Part shown: piece after piece, positions 26,458 through 35,237 of the stretch | Numbering within the stretch: the first letter of the stretch is position 1 | How the letters are laid out: each line of letters starts with the position of its first letter | Assembly: GCA_036491115.1 (NCBI GenBank) | Contig: DASXCQ010000010.1 | Span: forward strand, 42,705-106,704 | Length of the DNA stretch: 64,000 nucleotides | Direction of reading: 5' to 3' | DNA from: DATEPR01 sp036491115 | GTDB taxonomy: Bacteria > Actinomycetota > Actinomycetes > Mycobacteriales > Pseudonocardiaceae | Made by a program: the position numbers and the translations under genes | Notes under the pieces: model-generated | Told to the model about the DNA's origin: nothing | Database searches by the model: none | What the model saw: only the letters and a program-made list of their open reading frames with translations

Positions 26458-27042
26458 CTAGCTCCACCCGACGACCAGGGCGAGTACCGCCCGAGCAGCG
26501 CCGTCCGCGGCTTCGCGGACGGCGCTGTCGTATTCGTCGAAGTCGCCGTTCCGCAACAACATCGCATATCCGTGCGCGGTGGCCTCGACCGCGGTGGCGA
26601 GCCGGTCGTCGCCGCCCAACTCGGTGACACAGCCGGCGAACGCGTCGGAGATCGGTCGCTCCGCTTCGGCGACCGACGGGTGGGTGGCCTTGTCGACGCC
26701 GGCCTGGTGGATGACGTCGAACAGGGCGCCGTGGCCGGCGGCGAACCGCACGTAGGCGTGGGCCATCGCGGCGATCCGATCGTGCGGCCCGGACGCGGCG
26801 GCCGGTTCCGGCCCTAGCTCGGCGTGGAAGACCTGGTACGCGTGCACGGCTATCGCGGCCAGCAGGGCGTTCCGGTCGGCGAAGTGCGCGTACGGCGCGC
26901 TGGGCGCGACACCGAGCCGACGGGTGAGCTGGGCCATGGAGAACCCGGTCACGCCGCGCTCACCGATCAGCTCGATCGCCGAGCGCACCAGTTCGGCCTT
27001 GAGATCGCCGTGGTGGTACCGGGACCGGCGGGGCTGCGTCAC
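26458..27042 (-). CDS. TetR family transcriptional regulator
   Basis: A 194-residue repressor. The N-terminal helix-turn-helix spans about 10-55 (SAIELIGERGVTGFSMAQLTRRLGVAPSAPYAHFADRNALL). The ligand domain follows and resembles the TetR-C-33 type (AMAHAYVRFAAGHGALFDVI). GTG 27042 overlaps the stop of the SDR gene by four bases, so both are one transcript. The palindromic site before the SDR gene is the likely autoregulatory operator. The inducer is unknown. Confidence 0.93.
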   Translation of the reverse strand: MTQPRRSRYHHGDLKAELVRSAIELIGERGVTGFSMAQLTRRLGVAPSAPYAHFADRNALLAAIAVHAYQVFHAELGPEPAAASGPHDRIAAMAHAYVRFAAGHGALFDVIHQAGVDKATHPSVAEAERPISDAFAGCVTELGGDDRLATAVEATAHGYAMLLRNGDFDEYDSAVREAADGAARAVLALVVGWS

Positions 27043-27920
27043 GGCACCGTCACCGGGTAGCGCACCCCGGTCAGCCGCTCGGACAGCTCCCACAACCGTT
27101 GCCGCAGGCCGGTGTCGTGGGACAGCGGAGCGGACTCCACCCGGACCGGTGCCCCGGTGGCCTGGAACCAGCCGCCGGGTCCGAAGTAGTCACCGCCGCG
27201 TGCCGCCGGATCGGTGGCGGCACGCAGGGTCGGCAGGGCACCGGCCGGCGCGCCCTGTGCGTACCAGAAGTTGATCGGCCGCAGCCTGTTGCTGACCAGG
27301 AGCCGTTCCAGGGCGGGCGACGTACGCCACAGGGCCGTGCCGACCGTGCCGGGGTGGGCGGCCAGCGCGGCACGCCGGTCGCCGAGCCGGTGGTCCAGTT
27401 CGTAGGTGAACAGCAGGTTGGCCAGCTTCGACTCCGGATAGGCCACCGTCGGTTCGTCGGTGTCGAAGTCGCCGGTCGCCCGGTCGTGGGCGTTGCTGCT
27501 CACCGTCACGACCCGCCCGCCGGGCCGCAGCAGGTCCAGCAGCAGCCCGGTGAACGCGAAGTGGCCGATGTGGTTGGTGGCGAAGGTCAGCTCGATGCCG
27601 TCCTCGGTCCGGGCGCGGGGCGCGGCCATCACGCCCGCGTTGTTCACCAGCAGGTCGAGTGCCGGGCAGGTGGCCTGGACGGCCTCGGCCGCCGCCCGCA
27701 CCGACGCCAGCGACGCCAGGTCCAGCCGTACCACGTCGACCTCCCCGTCGATCGACGTCGCAGCCCGACGACCCTTGGCCAGGTCCCGGCACGCCAGCAC
27801 CACCCGCGCGCCACGGGCCGCCAGCACCTCGGCCGTGACCAGCCCGATGCCGGCGTTGCCACCGGTCACCACGGCCGTTCGCCCGGACTGGTCGGGCACG
27901 TCCCCCACGGTCCACCTCAT
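27039..27920 (-). CDS. Short-chain dehydrogenase/reductase
   Basis: A 293-residue NAD(P)-dependent oxidoreductase. It has TGGNAGIGLVTAE near 19-31 (cofactor loop T-G-x3-G-x-G), LDLASL, LLVNNAGVMAAPR near 87, and YPESKLANLLFTYEL near 164 with the catalytic Tyr and Lys. The upstream VTVSSNAH supplies the catalytic Ser. The overall sequence is like the retinol dehydrogenase/WW-oxidoreductase group, but the substrate is unknown. ATG 27920 has GGAGGG upstream. It is probably regulated by the co-transcribed TetR protein. Confidence 0.93.
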   Translation of the reverse strand: MRWTVGDVPDQSGRTAVVTGGNAGIGLVTAEVLAARGARVVLACRDLAKGRRAATSIDGEVDVVRLDLASLASVRAAAEAVQATCPALDLLVNNAGVMAAPRARTEDGIELTFATNHIGHFAFTGLLLDLLRPGGRVVTVSSNAHDRATGDFDTDEPTVAYPESKLANLLFTYELDHRLGDRRAALAAHPGTVGTALWRTSPALERLLVSNRLRPINFWYAQGAPAGALPTLRAATDPAARGGDYFGPGGWFQATGAPVRVESAPLSHDTGLRQRLWELSERLTGVRYPVTVP

Positions 27921-27933
27921 CGCGACCCTCCAA

Positions 27934-27966
27934 CTGAATGGCATTCAGAAAATGATAGCCATTCAG
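27934..27966. promoter_or_regulatory. TetR operator before the SDR-tetR operon
   Basis: CTGAATGGCATTCAG (27934-27948) is a near-perfect palindrome, arms seven bp. A second half, ATAGCCATTCAG (27955-27966), restores CTGAATGGC/GCCATTCAG symmetry over the whole region. It is 13 bases before the SDR start and closely resembles known TetR operators. Confidence 0.7.
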
Positions 27967-27978
27967 ATTGGGTTCTGG

Positions 27979-28518
27979 CTACAGCAGCACCAGGTCGCTG
28001 ATCAGCCAGCGCGGACCAGCCGTGGTCCGCGTCCTGGCCAGCGTGATCTTCAGTGCGCTGCGGGTGGTCTGCGCCCGCGGGGTGCTGGTGTTGCTGATCG
28101 ACTGGTCGACCAGCACCAGCACGTGGGCCGTCGCCGACGTCTCGTCCTGGATGCCGGCGGCCACGGTGATCCCGGTGGACACCGACCGCTGGGTGCGCAG
28201 GGCGGCCGCCTTGGTCCGGCTCGCCGCGCGGTACTGGCGGGCGAAGGCCGGAGTGGACTCGGCGGCCACGACGTCGGTGGCCGTCTCCAGGTGCCGGTAG
28301 TCGTAGGTGGTCAGGTCGACGGCGTAGACCGACGCCGAACTGATCGCCTCGGACCGCTGGTCGGCGTCGTTCGTGGCCTGCCTGCTCAGCGTCACCGCGC
28401 GGACACCCAGGTACGCGGCACCCGCCGCGAGCAGCAGGATCACCAGGAACACGGTGAACCGTCCCGGGCCCAGCAGCTTGCGCCACCAACCGGCCTCCGC
28501 CGGCGTCGACTCGCTCAC
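27979..28518 (-). CDS. Mce-associated-type membrane protein
   Basis: A 179-residue bitopic protein: short cytoplasmic N-terminus, one membrane segment near 25-45 (FTVFLVILLLAAGAAYLGVRAV) and an extracytoplasmic NTF2-like domain. That domain contains ISSASVYAVDLTTYDYRHLETATDVVAAEST, ending WLISDLVLL. This pattern is that of Mce-associated proteins. No mce genes are in the window. GTG 28518 is chosen because GGAGG lies at a proper distance; ATG 28536 would be too far from or too close to a ribosome site. It is divergent from a sigma factor gene. Confidence 0.8.
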   Translation of the reverse strand: MSESTPAEAGWWRKLLGPGRFTVFLVILLLAAGAAYLGVRAVTLSRQATNDADQRSEAISSASVYAVDLTTYDYRHLETATDVVAAESTPAFARQYRAASRTKAAALRTQRSVSTGITVAAGIQDETSATAHVLVLVDQSISNTSTPRAQTTRSALKITLARTRTTAGPRWLISDLVLL

Positions 28519-28579
28519 GCGAGCATCCTCCAGCAAAATCCTCCCCGGACCGTCGGAAAACGCCGACGCCGAACGATGG

Positions 28580-29128
28580 GTGGATGTGGAACAACGGCCG
28601 GGTGTCCGCCGCGACCCGGGACTGACGCTGTTGGAGCTCTACGACACGGCGTTGCCCGAGGTCTACGGCTACCTGCTGTCCCGCTGTGGACAGCGGGCGC
28701 TGGCCGAGGACCTGACGGAGGAGACGTTCCTCGCTGCGCTGTCCGCCTGCCGTAGGACCGCACCGCCCGACCTGTCGATGGCGTGGTTGATCGGCGTCGC
28801 CCGGCACAAGCTGGTCGACCACTGGCGGGCGGTGGCCAGGGAGGAACGCGGCCTACGGGTGGTGGCCGGCGCGGTCACCGAACCGGAGGACCCCTGGGAC
28901 GAGCGGCTGGACGCCATCGTGGCCAGGCAGGTGCTGGACACGCTGGGACCGCACCACAGGGCCGCGCTGACCCTGCGGTACCTGGACGGGCTGCCGGTGG
29001 CCGACGTCGCACAGAACCTGGACCGCACCCTGCACGCCACCGAGGCGCTGCTGGTGCGGGCGAGGTCCGCGTTCCGCAAGTCCTATCTGGAGCGTCACGA
29101 CGAGTCGGAGCGGGAGGGCCGGTCATGA
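28580..29128 (+). CDS. Sigma-70 family (ECF-type) RNA polymerase sigma factor
   Basis: A 182-residue sigma factor with region 2 (LPEVYGYLLSRCGQRALAEDLTEETFLAAL, about 21-50; WLIGVARHKLVDHWR near 70) and region 4 (DTLGPHHRAALTLRYLDGLPVADVAQNLDRT then ATEALLVRARSAFRKSY). It lacks regions 1 and 3. The stop overlaps the ATG of a VOC-domain gene whose first 40 residues resemble a clipped anti-sigma leader. The start is GTG 28580 or GTG 28586; both have weak ribosome sites. The target promoters are unknown. Confidence 0.9.
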   Translation: MDVEQRPGVRRDPGLTLLELYDTALPEVYGYLLSRCGQRALAEDLTEETFLAALSACRRTAPPDLSMAWLIGVARHKLVDHWRAVAREERGLRVVAGAVTEPEDPWDERLDAIVARQVLDTLGPHHRAALTLRYLDGLPVADVAQNLDRTLHATEALLVRARSAFRKSYLERHDESEREGRS

Positions 29129-29985
29129 CGGAACACCGTGACCCGCTGGACGTCCTCCGCGCCGACATCGTGCCGACCGAGCCGGATCCGGCGTTCGCGG
29201 CACGGCTGCGCGCCCGGCTCGAGGCGGCGGCGCTGAATCCGAAGGGAGCCACCATGAGCAGCAGTGAGGCCACAGCGGTCACCATCGACGAGACACCGAC
29301 GAGCGAGGGCGATCTCGTGTACTCGTCCCTGTGGGTGTCCGACGTGGGCCGGGCCGAGGCGTTCTACACCGCGGCGCTGGGCTGGCGGATCGACGCCGGC
29401 GGCGAGACCCGGCGGGTGCTCGACGTCCGGCCGCCGATGGGCCTGCGCGGCGGTGAGGAGCACGGCACGTTGTTCCTGTGCCACGCGGTGGACGACCTGG
29501 CCGCCGCGCTGGACCGGGTCCGGGCGGCCGGCGGCGAGGCCGGCGCACCGCAGGACGAGCCGTTCGGCCGGGTCGCCGACTGCGTGGACAACCAGGGCAT
29601 GCGGTTCGCCCTGTTCCACGGTCCGCGCGACCAGCGGCAGCCGGCGCCGACACCGGGGGCGGGGGAGTTGCTCTACCTGACCGTCGGCGTGCCGAACTCC
29701 CAGCTCTACCGCGACTTCTACGGCGCGGTGTTCGGCTGGACGTTCACGCCGGGCCGGATCGACGACGGCTGGGGCGTGACCGGGCCGACGCCGATGACCG
29801 GCATGCACGGCAACGCGGACCGGCCCGCCGTGGTGCCGATGTACGGCGTGGCGGACATCGCGGCGGCGGTCGACGCGGTCCGCGCCGCCGGTGGCACCGC
29901 TGCCGACCCGGCGCGGATGCCGTACGGCACCACCGCCGACTGCGTCGATGACCAGGGCCTGCCCTTCTACCTCGGCCAGGTCTGA
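29125..29985 (+). CDS. Two-domain VOC (glyoxalase/bleomycin-resistance) protein
   Basis: A 286-residue protein. Residues 1-38 (EHRDPLDVLRADIVPTEPDPAFAARLRARLE) look like the start of proteins encoded after sigma genes. Two VOC repeats follow, about 60-168 (YSSLWVSDVGRAEAFYTAALGW ... DCVDNQGMRFALFHGP) and 180-286 (LYLTVGVPNSQLYRDFYGAVFGW ... DCVDDQGLPFYLG). Such proteins bind metal and small molecules; the activity here is unknown. ATGA overlap with the sigma gene shows coupled expression. Confidence 0.88.
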   Translation: MTEHRDPLDVLRADIVPTEPDPAFAARLRARLEAAALNPKGATMSSSEATAVTIDETPTSEGDLVYSSLWVSDVGRAEAFYTAALGWRIDAGGETRRVLDVRPPMGLRGGEEHGTLFLCHAVDDLAAALDRVRAAGGEAGAPQDEPFGRVADCVDNQGMRFALFHGPRDQRQPAPTPGAGELLYLTVGVPNSQLYRDFYGAVFGWTFTPGRIDDGWGVTGPTPMTGMHGNADRPAVVPMYGVADIAAAVDAVRAAGGTAADPARMPYGTTADCVDDQGLPFYLGQV

Positions 29986-29986
29986 C

Positions 29987-30024
29987 GACGAAGGGGCCGG
30001 GCTTGCCTGCCCGGCCCCTTCGTC
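29987..30024. terminator. Bidirectional terminator after the VOC gene
   Basis: GACGAAGGGGCCGGGC and GCCCGGCCCCTTCGTC form a perfect 16-bp stem with a six-base loop between convergent genes. Confidence 0.9.
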
Positions 30025-30036
30025 TGGTCAGTGAAG

Positions 30037-31257
30037 TCAGCTCAGCCGCTCCAGCACCATGGCCATGCCCTGGCCGCCGCCGACGCACATCGTCTCCAGC
30101 CCGAACTGCTTGTCGTGGAACCGGAGCGAGTTGACCAGCGTGGTGGCGATCCGGGCGCCGGTCATGCCGAACGGGTGGCCGACCGCGATCGCGCCGCCGT
30201 TGACGTTGAGCTTGTCGATGTCGATCCCGAGGTCCTGGTAGGACGGGATGACCTGGGCGGCGAACGCCTCGTTGATCTCGACCAGGTCGACGTCGTTGAT
30301 CGACATGCCGGCCTTGGCGAGCGCCTTCTTCGACGCCTCAACGGGTCCCAGGCCCATGATCTCCGGCGACAACGCGGTCACACCGGTGGACACGATCCGC
30401 GCCAGCGGTGTGATGCCCAGTTGCTTCGCCTTGGTGTCGGACATGATCACTACTGCGGCGGCACCGTCGTTGAGCGGGCAGCAGTTGCCGGCGGTGACCC
30501 GACCGTCCGGCCGGAACACCGGCTTGAGCGTGGACGTCTTCTCGTAGGTGACACCGGGCCGGGGGCCGTCGTCCTTGCTCACCTCGGTGCCGTCGGGCAG
30601 CGTGATCGGGGTGATCTCCCTGGCCCAGAAGCCGGCGGCGATGGCCTTCTCGGCCAGGTTCTGCGACCGGACACCGAACTCGTCCATCTCCTGGCGGGAG
30701 ATGCCCTTGAGCCGGGCCAGGTTCTCCGCGGTCTGGCCCATCGCGATGTAGACGTCCGGGATCGCGTCGTCCTGGCGCGGGTCGCGCCACTCGTCGGTGC
30801 CGCTCTCCGCCGTGCTGACCGTGCGGGCCTCGGCGTCGGCGTACACCTGGTTGTGCGTGTTCGGCCAGGAGTCGGAGCTGCCCTTGTCGAAGCGCGACAC
30901 CGTCTCCACCCCTGCGCTGATGAACACGTCGCCCTCGCCGGCCCGGATGGCGTGCATCGCCATCCGGCTGGTCTGCAGGCTGGACGAGCAGTAGCGGGTG
31001 ATCGTGCAGCCGGGCAGGTGGTCGTAGCCGAGCATGACCGCGACCACCCGGCCCATGTTGAAGCCCTGCTCGCCGCCGGGCAGGCCGCAGCCCAGCATCA
31101 GGTCGTCGATGTCGGCGGGGTCGAGCTGCGGCACCTTGGCCAGCGCCGCGCGCACGATCTGCACCGTCAGGTCGTCCGGCCGGATGCTCACCATGGAGCC
31201 CTTACCCGCCCTGCCGATCGGTGACCTGGCTGCGGAGACGATCACTGCCTCTGGCAT
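30037..31257 (-). CDS. fadA: Thiolase (acetyl-CoA C-acyltransferase)
   Basis: A 406-residue thiolase that condenses or cleaves acyl-CoA with CoA in beta-oxidation. Catalytic residues are Cys90 (TRYCSSSLQ), His361 (AVGHPFGMTG) and Cys391 (TMCVGGGQGM). The conserved NVNGGAIAVGHP section lies near 350. It corresponds to the fadA gene beside the SGNH esterase in mycobacteria (Rv1074c). ATG 31257 starts at the conserved PEAVIVSAARSPIG. An inverted repeat 77-93 bases upstream may be its operator. Confidence 0.95.
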   Translation of the reverse strand: MPEAVIVSAARSPIGRAGKGSMVSIRPDDLTVQIVRAALAKVPQLDPADIDDLMLGCGLPGGEQGFNMGRVVAVMLGYDHLPGCTITRYCSSSLQTSRMAMHAIRAGEGDVFISAGVETVSRFDKGSSDSWPNTHNQVYADAEARTVSTAESGTDEWRDPRQDDAIPDVYIAMGQTAENLARLKGISRQEMDEFGVRSQNLAEKAIAAGFWAREITPITLPDGTEVSKDDGPRPGVTYEKTSTLKPVFRPDGRVTAGNCCPLNDGAAAVVIMSDTKAKQLGITPLARIVSTGVTALSPEIMGLGPVEASKKALAKAGMSINDVDLVEINEAFAAQVIPSYQDLGIDIDKLNVNGGAIAVGHPFGMTGARIATTLVNSLRFHDKQFGLETMCVGGGQGMAMVLERLS

Positions 31258-31333
31258 AACGGCACTCCCTCGTGTCGGTGCGGGGTATGACCCGACCATA
31301 GTGTCGCGTCGCGCTTCGGGGTATGTGATGTCA

Positions 31334-31350
31334 ACCGAATCTGATTCGGT
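31334..31350. promoter_or_regulatory. 17-bp palindrome upstream of thiolase
   Basis: ACCGAATC-T-GATTCGGT is a perfect palindrome with central T, between the thiolase start and the SGNH stop. Its size and symmetry fit a TetR/FadR-type repressor site. Confidence 0.6.
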
Positions 31351-31355
31351 CAATG

Positions 31356-32297
31356 TCACCCGGTGGCGAGTGTCCGACCCGGCACCGGGAGGGTGGCCGG
31401 CAGGGGCTCGGCGGCCTCCGCAGCCTCGGCCGCGATGGCCGCCCTGGTCACCCGCTCCGCCTGTTCCTGCTGCGACCGGGCGGCCCGCTCCGGCGTCCAC
31501 ACGGCCGCCGCCATGCACACCGGCGCCAGCAACACCGACGCGGCGGCCTCGTAACCGGCCGCGTTCGGGTGGAACCGGTCCGGGCTGAACAGGTCGTCCG
31601 GCCGGGCGAAGAACTCCGGGGACAGCAGCGCGGCCAGCGACACCGGCACACAGCCCGCCTTCTCCACGGCCACCCGCTGCGCCCTGGCCAGCAGCAGGCT
31701 CCACGCCCTGGCCACGGCCCGCAGCGGCTGCGGGATCGGCCGGATCGCCCCCAGATCGGGGCAGGTGCCGACCACGGCGTGCACCCCGGCGTCGCGCAAC
31801 CTGGCCAGCTGGACGCCCAGCAGCCGGGCGGAGTCGTGCACCGACAGCCGGTCGGTCACGTCGTTGGCGCCGATGATGACCAGCGCCACCGCGGGCGGGT
31901 CGGCCAGCGCGCGGTCCACCTGGTCGGGCAGGTCGCGCGTGGTGGAACCGCTGATCGCGTACGTGGTGAGCAGCACCGCCCGCCCGGCCTCCTCGGCCAG
32001 GCCGGCGGCCAGCAGCGTGCCGGGCAGCTGGCTGGGCAGGTCGACGCCCAGGCCGGCGGCCGACGAGTCGCCGATCACGCCGAACCGCAGCGGATCGGGC
32101 CCGGTGCCGAACGGGTGCGGACCGGTGCGGTCGGGCAGGTAGACGCCGTCGGCGTTCAGCGGGGGATGCTCCGGCCGGCCGATCACGGTCCTGGCGCGTC
32201 TGGCCTGCTCACTGAGCAGCCCGTAGGCCGCCCCGGACAGTCCCCCCACAGCACCGGCCACCACGGCCGCGGTCCGAAACCCGCGATACCCGATCAT
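31356..32297 (-). CDS. SGNH/GDSL-type esterase (Rv1075c-like)
   Basis: A 313-residue esterase with an N-terminal membrane anchor (AAVVAGAVGGLSGAAYGLL, about 9-27). The SGNH blocks are visible: GVIGDSSAAGLGV near 73 (Ser), YAISGSTTRDL (Gly), VIIGANDVTDRLS near 141 (Asn) and the late FSPDRFHPNAAGYE (Asp/His). It should act outside the membrane on acyl esters. It keeps the mycobacterial position between fadA and cbs. The ATG has GGAGGTGGGG upstream. The C-terminal tail is Ala/Glu-rich. Confidence 0.9.
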   Translation of the reverse strand: MIGYRGFRTAAVVAGAVGGLSGAAYGLLSEQARRARTVIGRPEHPPLNADGVYLPDRTGPHPFGTGPDPLRFGVIGDSSAAGLGVDLPSQLPGTLLAAGLAEEAGRAVLLTTYAISGSTTRDLPDQVDRALADPPAVALVIIGANDVTDRLSVHDSARLLGVQLARLRDAGVHAVVGTCPDLGAIRPIPQPLRAVARAWSLLLARAQRVAVEKAGCVPVSLAALLSPEFFARPDDLFSPDRFHPNAAGYEAAASVLLAPVCMAAAVWTPERAARSQQEQAERVTRAAIAAEAAEAAEPLPATLPVPGRTLATG

Positions 32298-32487
32298 CTG
32301 CCCCACCTCCCACGACCACACCCGCACACATCCCTGTGCAATGAAACCGCGCGGCACGCCCCTTCGTTCCCATGATCCTCCGCAACGGCAGTTCATAAGA
32401 GGCATCGTCACTCGGGCGGGTTCAGTTATCAGCTCCGACCTGCGGGTACGCTGCGGCACGACACGCACGCGGCGGAAGGACGCTGAG

Positions 32488-33858
32488 GTGGAGTACGCCG
32501 AGCATGTGGCCGACCTGGTGGGCAACACCCCGCTGGTCCGGCTGAACTCGATCACCCGGGGCCTGGCGCCGCTGGTGCTGGCCAAGGTCGAGTACCTCAA
32601 CCCGGGTGGCAGCGTGAAGGACCGGATCGCGCTGCGCATGATCGAGGCCGCCGAGCGGTCCGGGGAACTGGGGCCCGGTGGCACCATCGTCGAGCCCACC
32701 TCCGGCAACACCGGCGTCGGCCTGGCCATCGTCGCCCAGCGCAAGGGCTACCGCTGCGTGTTCGTGTGCCCGGACAAGGTGTCCGAGGACAAGCGCAACG
32801 TGCTCAAGGCGTACGGCGCCGACGTCGTCGTCTGCCCCACCGCCGTGCCGCCCGACCACCCCGACTCCTACTACAAGGTGTCGGACCGACTGGTCGCCGA
32901 GATCGACGGCGCCTGGAAGCCCGACCAGTACGCCAACCCGGAGAACCCGGCCAGCCATTACCAGTCCACCGGCCCGGAACTGTGGAAGCAGACCGAGGGC
33001 CGGATCACCCACTTCGTGGCCGGCGTCGGCACCGGCGGCACGGTCAGCGGCACCGGGCGCTTTCTCAAGGAGGCCAGCGGCGGGCGGGTGCGCATCGTGG
33101 GCGCCGACCCGGAGGGCTCGGTGTACTCCGGCGGCAGCGGCCGGCCCTACCTGGTGGAGGGCGTCGGTGAGGACTTCTGGCCGGACACCTACGACCGTAC
33201 GGTCTGCGACGAGATCATCGCCGTGTCCGACGCCGACTCCTTCGACATGACCCGGCGCCTGGCCCGCGAGGAGGCGTTGCTGGTCGGCGGTTCCTGCGGC
33301 ATGGCGGCTGCCGCGGCCGTTCGGCTGGCCGAACGGCTCGGCCCGGACGACGTCGTCGTCGTGCTGCTGCCCGACGGCGGTCGCGGCTACCTGTCCAAGG
33401 TGTTCAACGACCAGTGGATGTCCGCGTTCGGCTTCCTGCCGCCCGACTCCACCGGCGCCACCGTCGGCGACGTGTTGCGGCGCAAGGACGGCACGCTGCC
33501 CGACCTGGTGCACACCCACCCGAACGAGACCGTCGGCGAGGCCGTCACCATCCTGCGCGAGTTCGGCGTCTCGCAGATGCCGGTGGTGAACGCGGAACCG
33601 CCGGTGATGGCGGCCGAGGTGGCGGGGGCGGTGATCGAGCGGGACCTGCTGGAGGCCCTCTTCACCGGTGGCGCCAACCTGACCGACCGGGTGGAGGCGC
33701 ACATGTCGCCACCGCTGCCGGCGATCGGCGCCGGTGAACCGGTCAGTGCGGTGATGACCGCGTTGTCCACGGCCGACTGCGCGATGGTGCTGATGGACGG
33801 CAAACCGGCCGGTGTCGTGACCCGGCACGACGTGCTGGGCTTTCTCGCCGGGAGATGA
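32488..33858 (+). CDS. cbs: Cystathionine beta-synthase
   Basis: A PLP enzyme joining homocysteine and serine to make cystathionine. The 456-residue protein has the PLP Lys44 in GGSVKDRI, EPTSGNTGVGLAI near 71, and the phosphate-binding GVGTGGTVSGTGRF near 182-195. Two C-terminal CBS domains (about 335-456: VHTHPNETVGEAVTILREFGVSQMPVVN ... GVVTRHDVLGFLAG) probably bind an adenosyl ligand, as in human CBS. GTG 32488 has GGAAGGA upstream and fits the family start. With metB downstream it forms a transsulfuration pair, as Rv1077/Rv1079. Confidence 0.95.
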   Translation: MEYAEHVADLVGNTPLVRLNSITRGLAPLVLAKVEYLNPGGSVKDRIALRMIEAAERSGELGPGGTIVEPTSGNTGVGLAIVAQRKGYRCVFVCPDKVSEDKRNVLKAYGADVVVCPTAVPPDHPDSYYKVSDRLVAEIDGAWKPDQYANPENPASHYQSTGPELWKQTEGRITHFVAGVGTGGTVSGTGRFLKEASGGRVRIVGADPEGSVYSGGSGRPYLVEGVGEDFWPDTYDRTVCDEIIAVSDADSFDMTRRLAREEALLVGGSCGMAAAAAVRLAERLGPDDVVVVLLPDGGRGYLSKVFNDQWMSAFGFLPPDSTGATVGDVLRRKDGTLPDLVHTHPNETVGEAVTILREFGVSQMPVVNAEPPVMAAEVAGAVIERDLLEALFTGGANLTDRVEAHMSPPLPAIGAGEPVSAVMTALSTADCAMVLMDGKPAGVVTRHDVLGFLAGR

Positions 33859-33872
33859 CGGGGACCCGCCCG

Positions 33873-33894
33873 GTCCCGCACACAGGTGCGGGAC
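33873..33894 (+). terminator. Terminator after cbs
   Basis: GTCCCGCAC and GTGCGGGAC form a perfect nine-bp stem with loop ACAG 14 bases after the cbs stop. Confidence 0.65.
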
Positions 33895-33967
33895 GGATGG
33901 GCTAGCGTTGTTCACTACCTGAATGCCGGTATTGCGCTGACGACCAGCCTAGGGAGTTGGAAACCCG

Positions 33968-35233
33968 ATGAGTGCTCCACAGCCGCCCGAGAACGAGCCG
34001 GACTCCGGCGGCCAGCCGCCGCAGAGCGGTGACCCGGCGCTGGCCGGCTCGGGTCCGACCCAGTCGGTGCAGCCGGGCACGGGCGGCAATCCGGTGCCCC
34101 CGGAGGCGACCCAGGTCGTGCAGCCCGGTCAGCAGATGCCCGGCTCGCCGCCGCCCGACGCCACCCAGGTGGTGTCGCCGGGTCAGCAACCGGCCCCCAA
34201 CTACGGTCAGTACACGGCCGCCGCGCAGCAGCCGCCCCAGCAGCCCGGGTGGGGCGCACCGGCACAGCCGGGCATGCCGGCGTACGGCCAGCAGCCGCCG
34301 CCCCCCGGTTACGGTCAGCAGCCCGGTGTTCCGGCCTACGGTCAGCAGCCGCCCCCCGGTTACGGTCAGCAGCCCGGCTACGGCATGCCGGGCCAGCCCG
34401 GTCAGCAGCAGCCCGGTTACGGCCAGCCGGCGTACGGTCAGCAGCCCGCGTACGGCCAGCCCTACCCCGGTTTCGGCGCCCCCCAGGCGAGCACCGGCCC
34501 CAGCACCACCCAGGTGATGACCTGGGCGGTGCTCGGAGTTGTGGCACTGCTCGGCCTGCTCGGCGCGATCCTCACCGTCACGCTGTGGACGGCAGCGTCC
34601 GGCAGTCCGTGCGACGGCCTGTCCGGCGCGGAAGCGCAGGCGTGCCGGCAGTTCACCCAGAACGTCAGCGTGCCGACGGCCGCGATCATCTACTTCATCC
34701 TGATGATCGTCGGTGGCGTCGCCGCGGTCGCCGGGGCCGTGATGATCTTCCTGAAGCAGTTCGCCGGCCAGTTCGCCATCCTCGCCGGCGGTGCGCTGCT
34801 CCTGTTGTTCGCCATCATCTTCATGGCGCAGTACGGCTCCGAGGGCCGGTTGGTCTACGACCTCATCGCCGGCATCGTGATCATCGGTGCCGGGTGCCTC
34901 GGGTTCTTCCCGCAGACCCGCGAGTACCTCGGCCTGCCTCAGGTCACCCCGACGGCGTACGGCCAGGCGGGCGGTTTCGGCCAGCCGAACCCGTACGGGC
35001 AGCCGAATCCGTACGGCGCGCAGCAGCCCAACCCGTACGGACAGCAGCAGCCGCCGCAGCAGCAGCCTGGCTACCCGCAGCCGGGCCAGTACCCGCAGCA
35101 GCCCCAGCAGCCCTACCAGCAGCCGGGTTCGGGTGCGTTCCCGCAGCAGGGCCCGCCGTCCGGCGGTTTCCCGCAGCAGCCCAACCCGTACGGCCAGCCG
35201 CCGCAGCAGCAGCAACCGCCGCAGCCGTGGTGA
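33968..35233 (+). CDS. Pro/Gln/Gly-rich membrane protein (Pra/Rv1078-like)
   Basis: A 421-residue protein. The N-terminal 175 residues are low-complexity, with repeats of GYGQQPG and PAYGQQP; the C-terminal 100 residues are also Gln/Pro-rich (QPNPYGQ units). In between are membrane segments near 185-205, 238-262, 270-290 and 300-320. The position between cbs and metB and the composition match the proline-rich antigen homologue Rv1078. The repeat regions are probably flexible; function is unknown. The ATG is preceded by GGGAGTTGG. Confidence 0.85.
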   Translation: MSAPQPPENEPDSGGQPPQSGDPALAGSGPTQSVQPGTGGNPVPPEATQVVQPGQQMPGSPPPDATQVVSPGQQPAPNYGQYTAAAQQPPQQPGWGAPAQPGMPAYGQQPPPPGYGQQPGVPAYGQQPPPGYGQQPGYGMPGQPGQQQPGYGQPAYGQQPAYGQPYPGFGAPQASTGPSTTQVMTWAVLGVVALLGLLGAILTVTLWTAASGSPCDGLSGAEAQACRQFTQNVSVPTAAIIYFILMIVGGVAAVAGAVMIFLKQFAGQFAILAGGALLLLFAIIFMAQYGSEGRLVYDLIAGIVIIGAGCLGFFPQTREYLGLPQVTPTAYGQAGGFGQPNPYGQPNPYGAQQPNPYGQQQPPQQQPGYPQPGQYPQQPQQPYQQPGSGAFPQQGPPSGGFPQQPNPYGQPPQQQQPPQPW

Positions 35234-35237
35234 CCCG

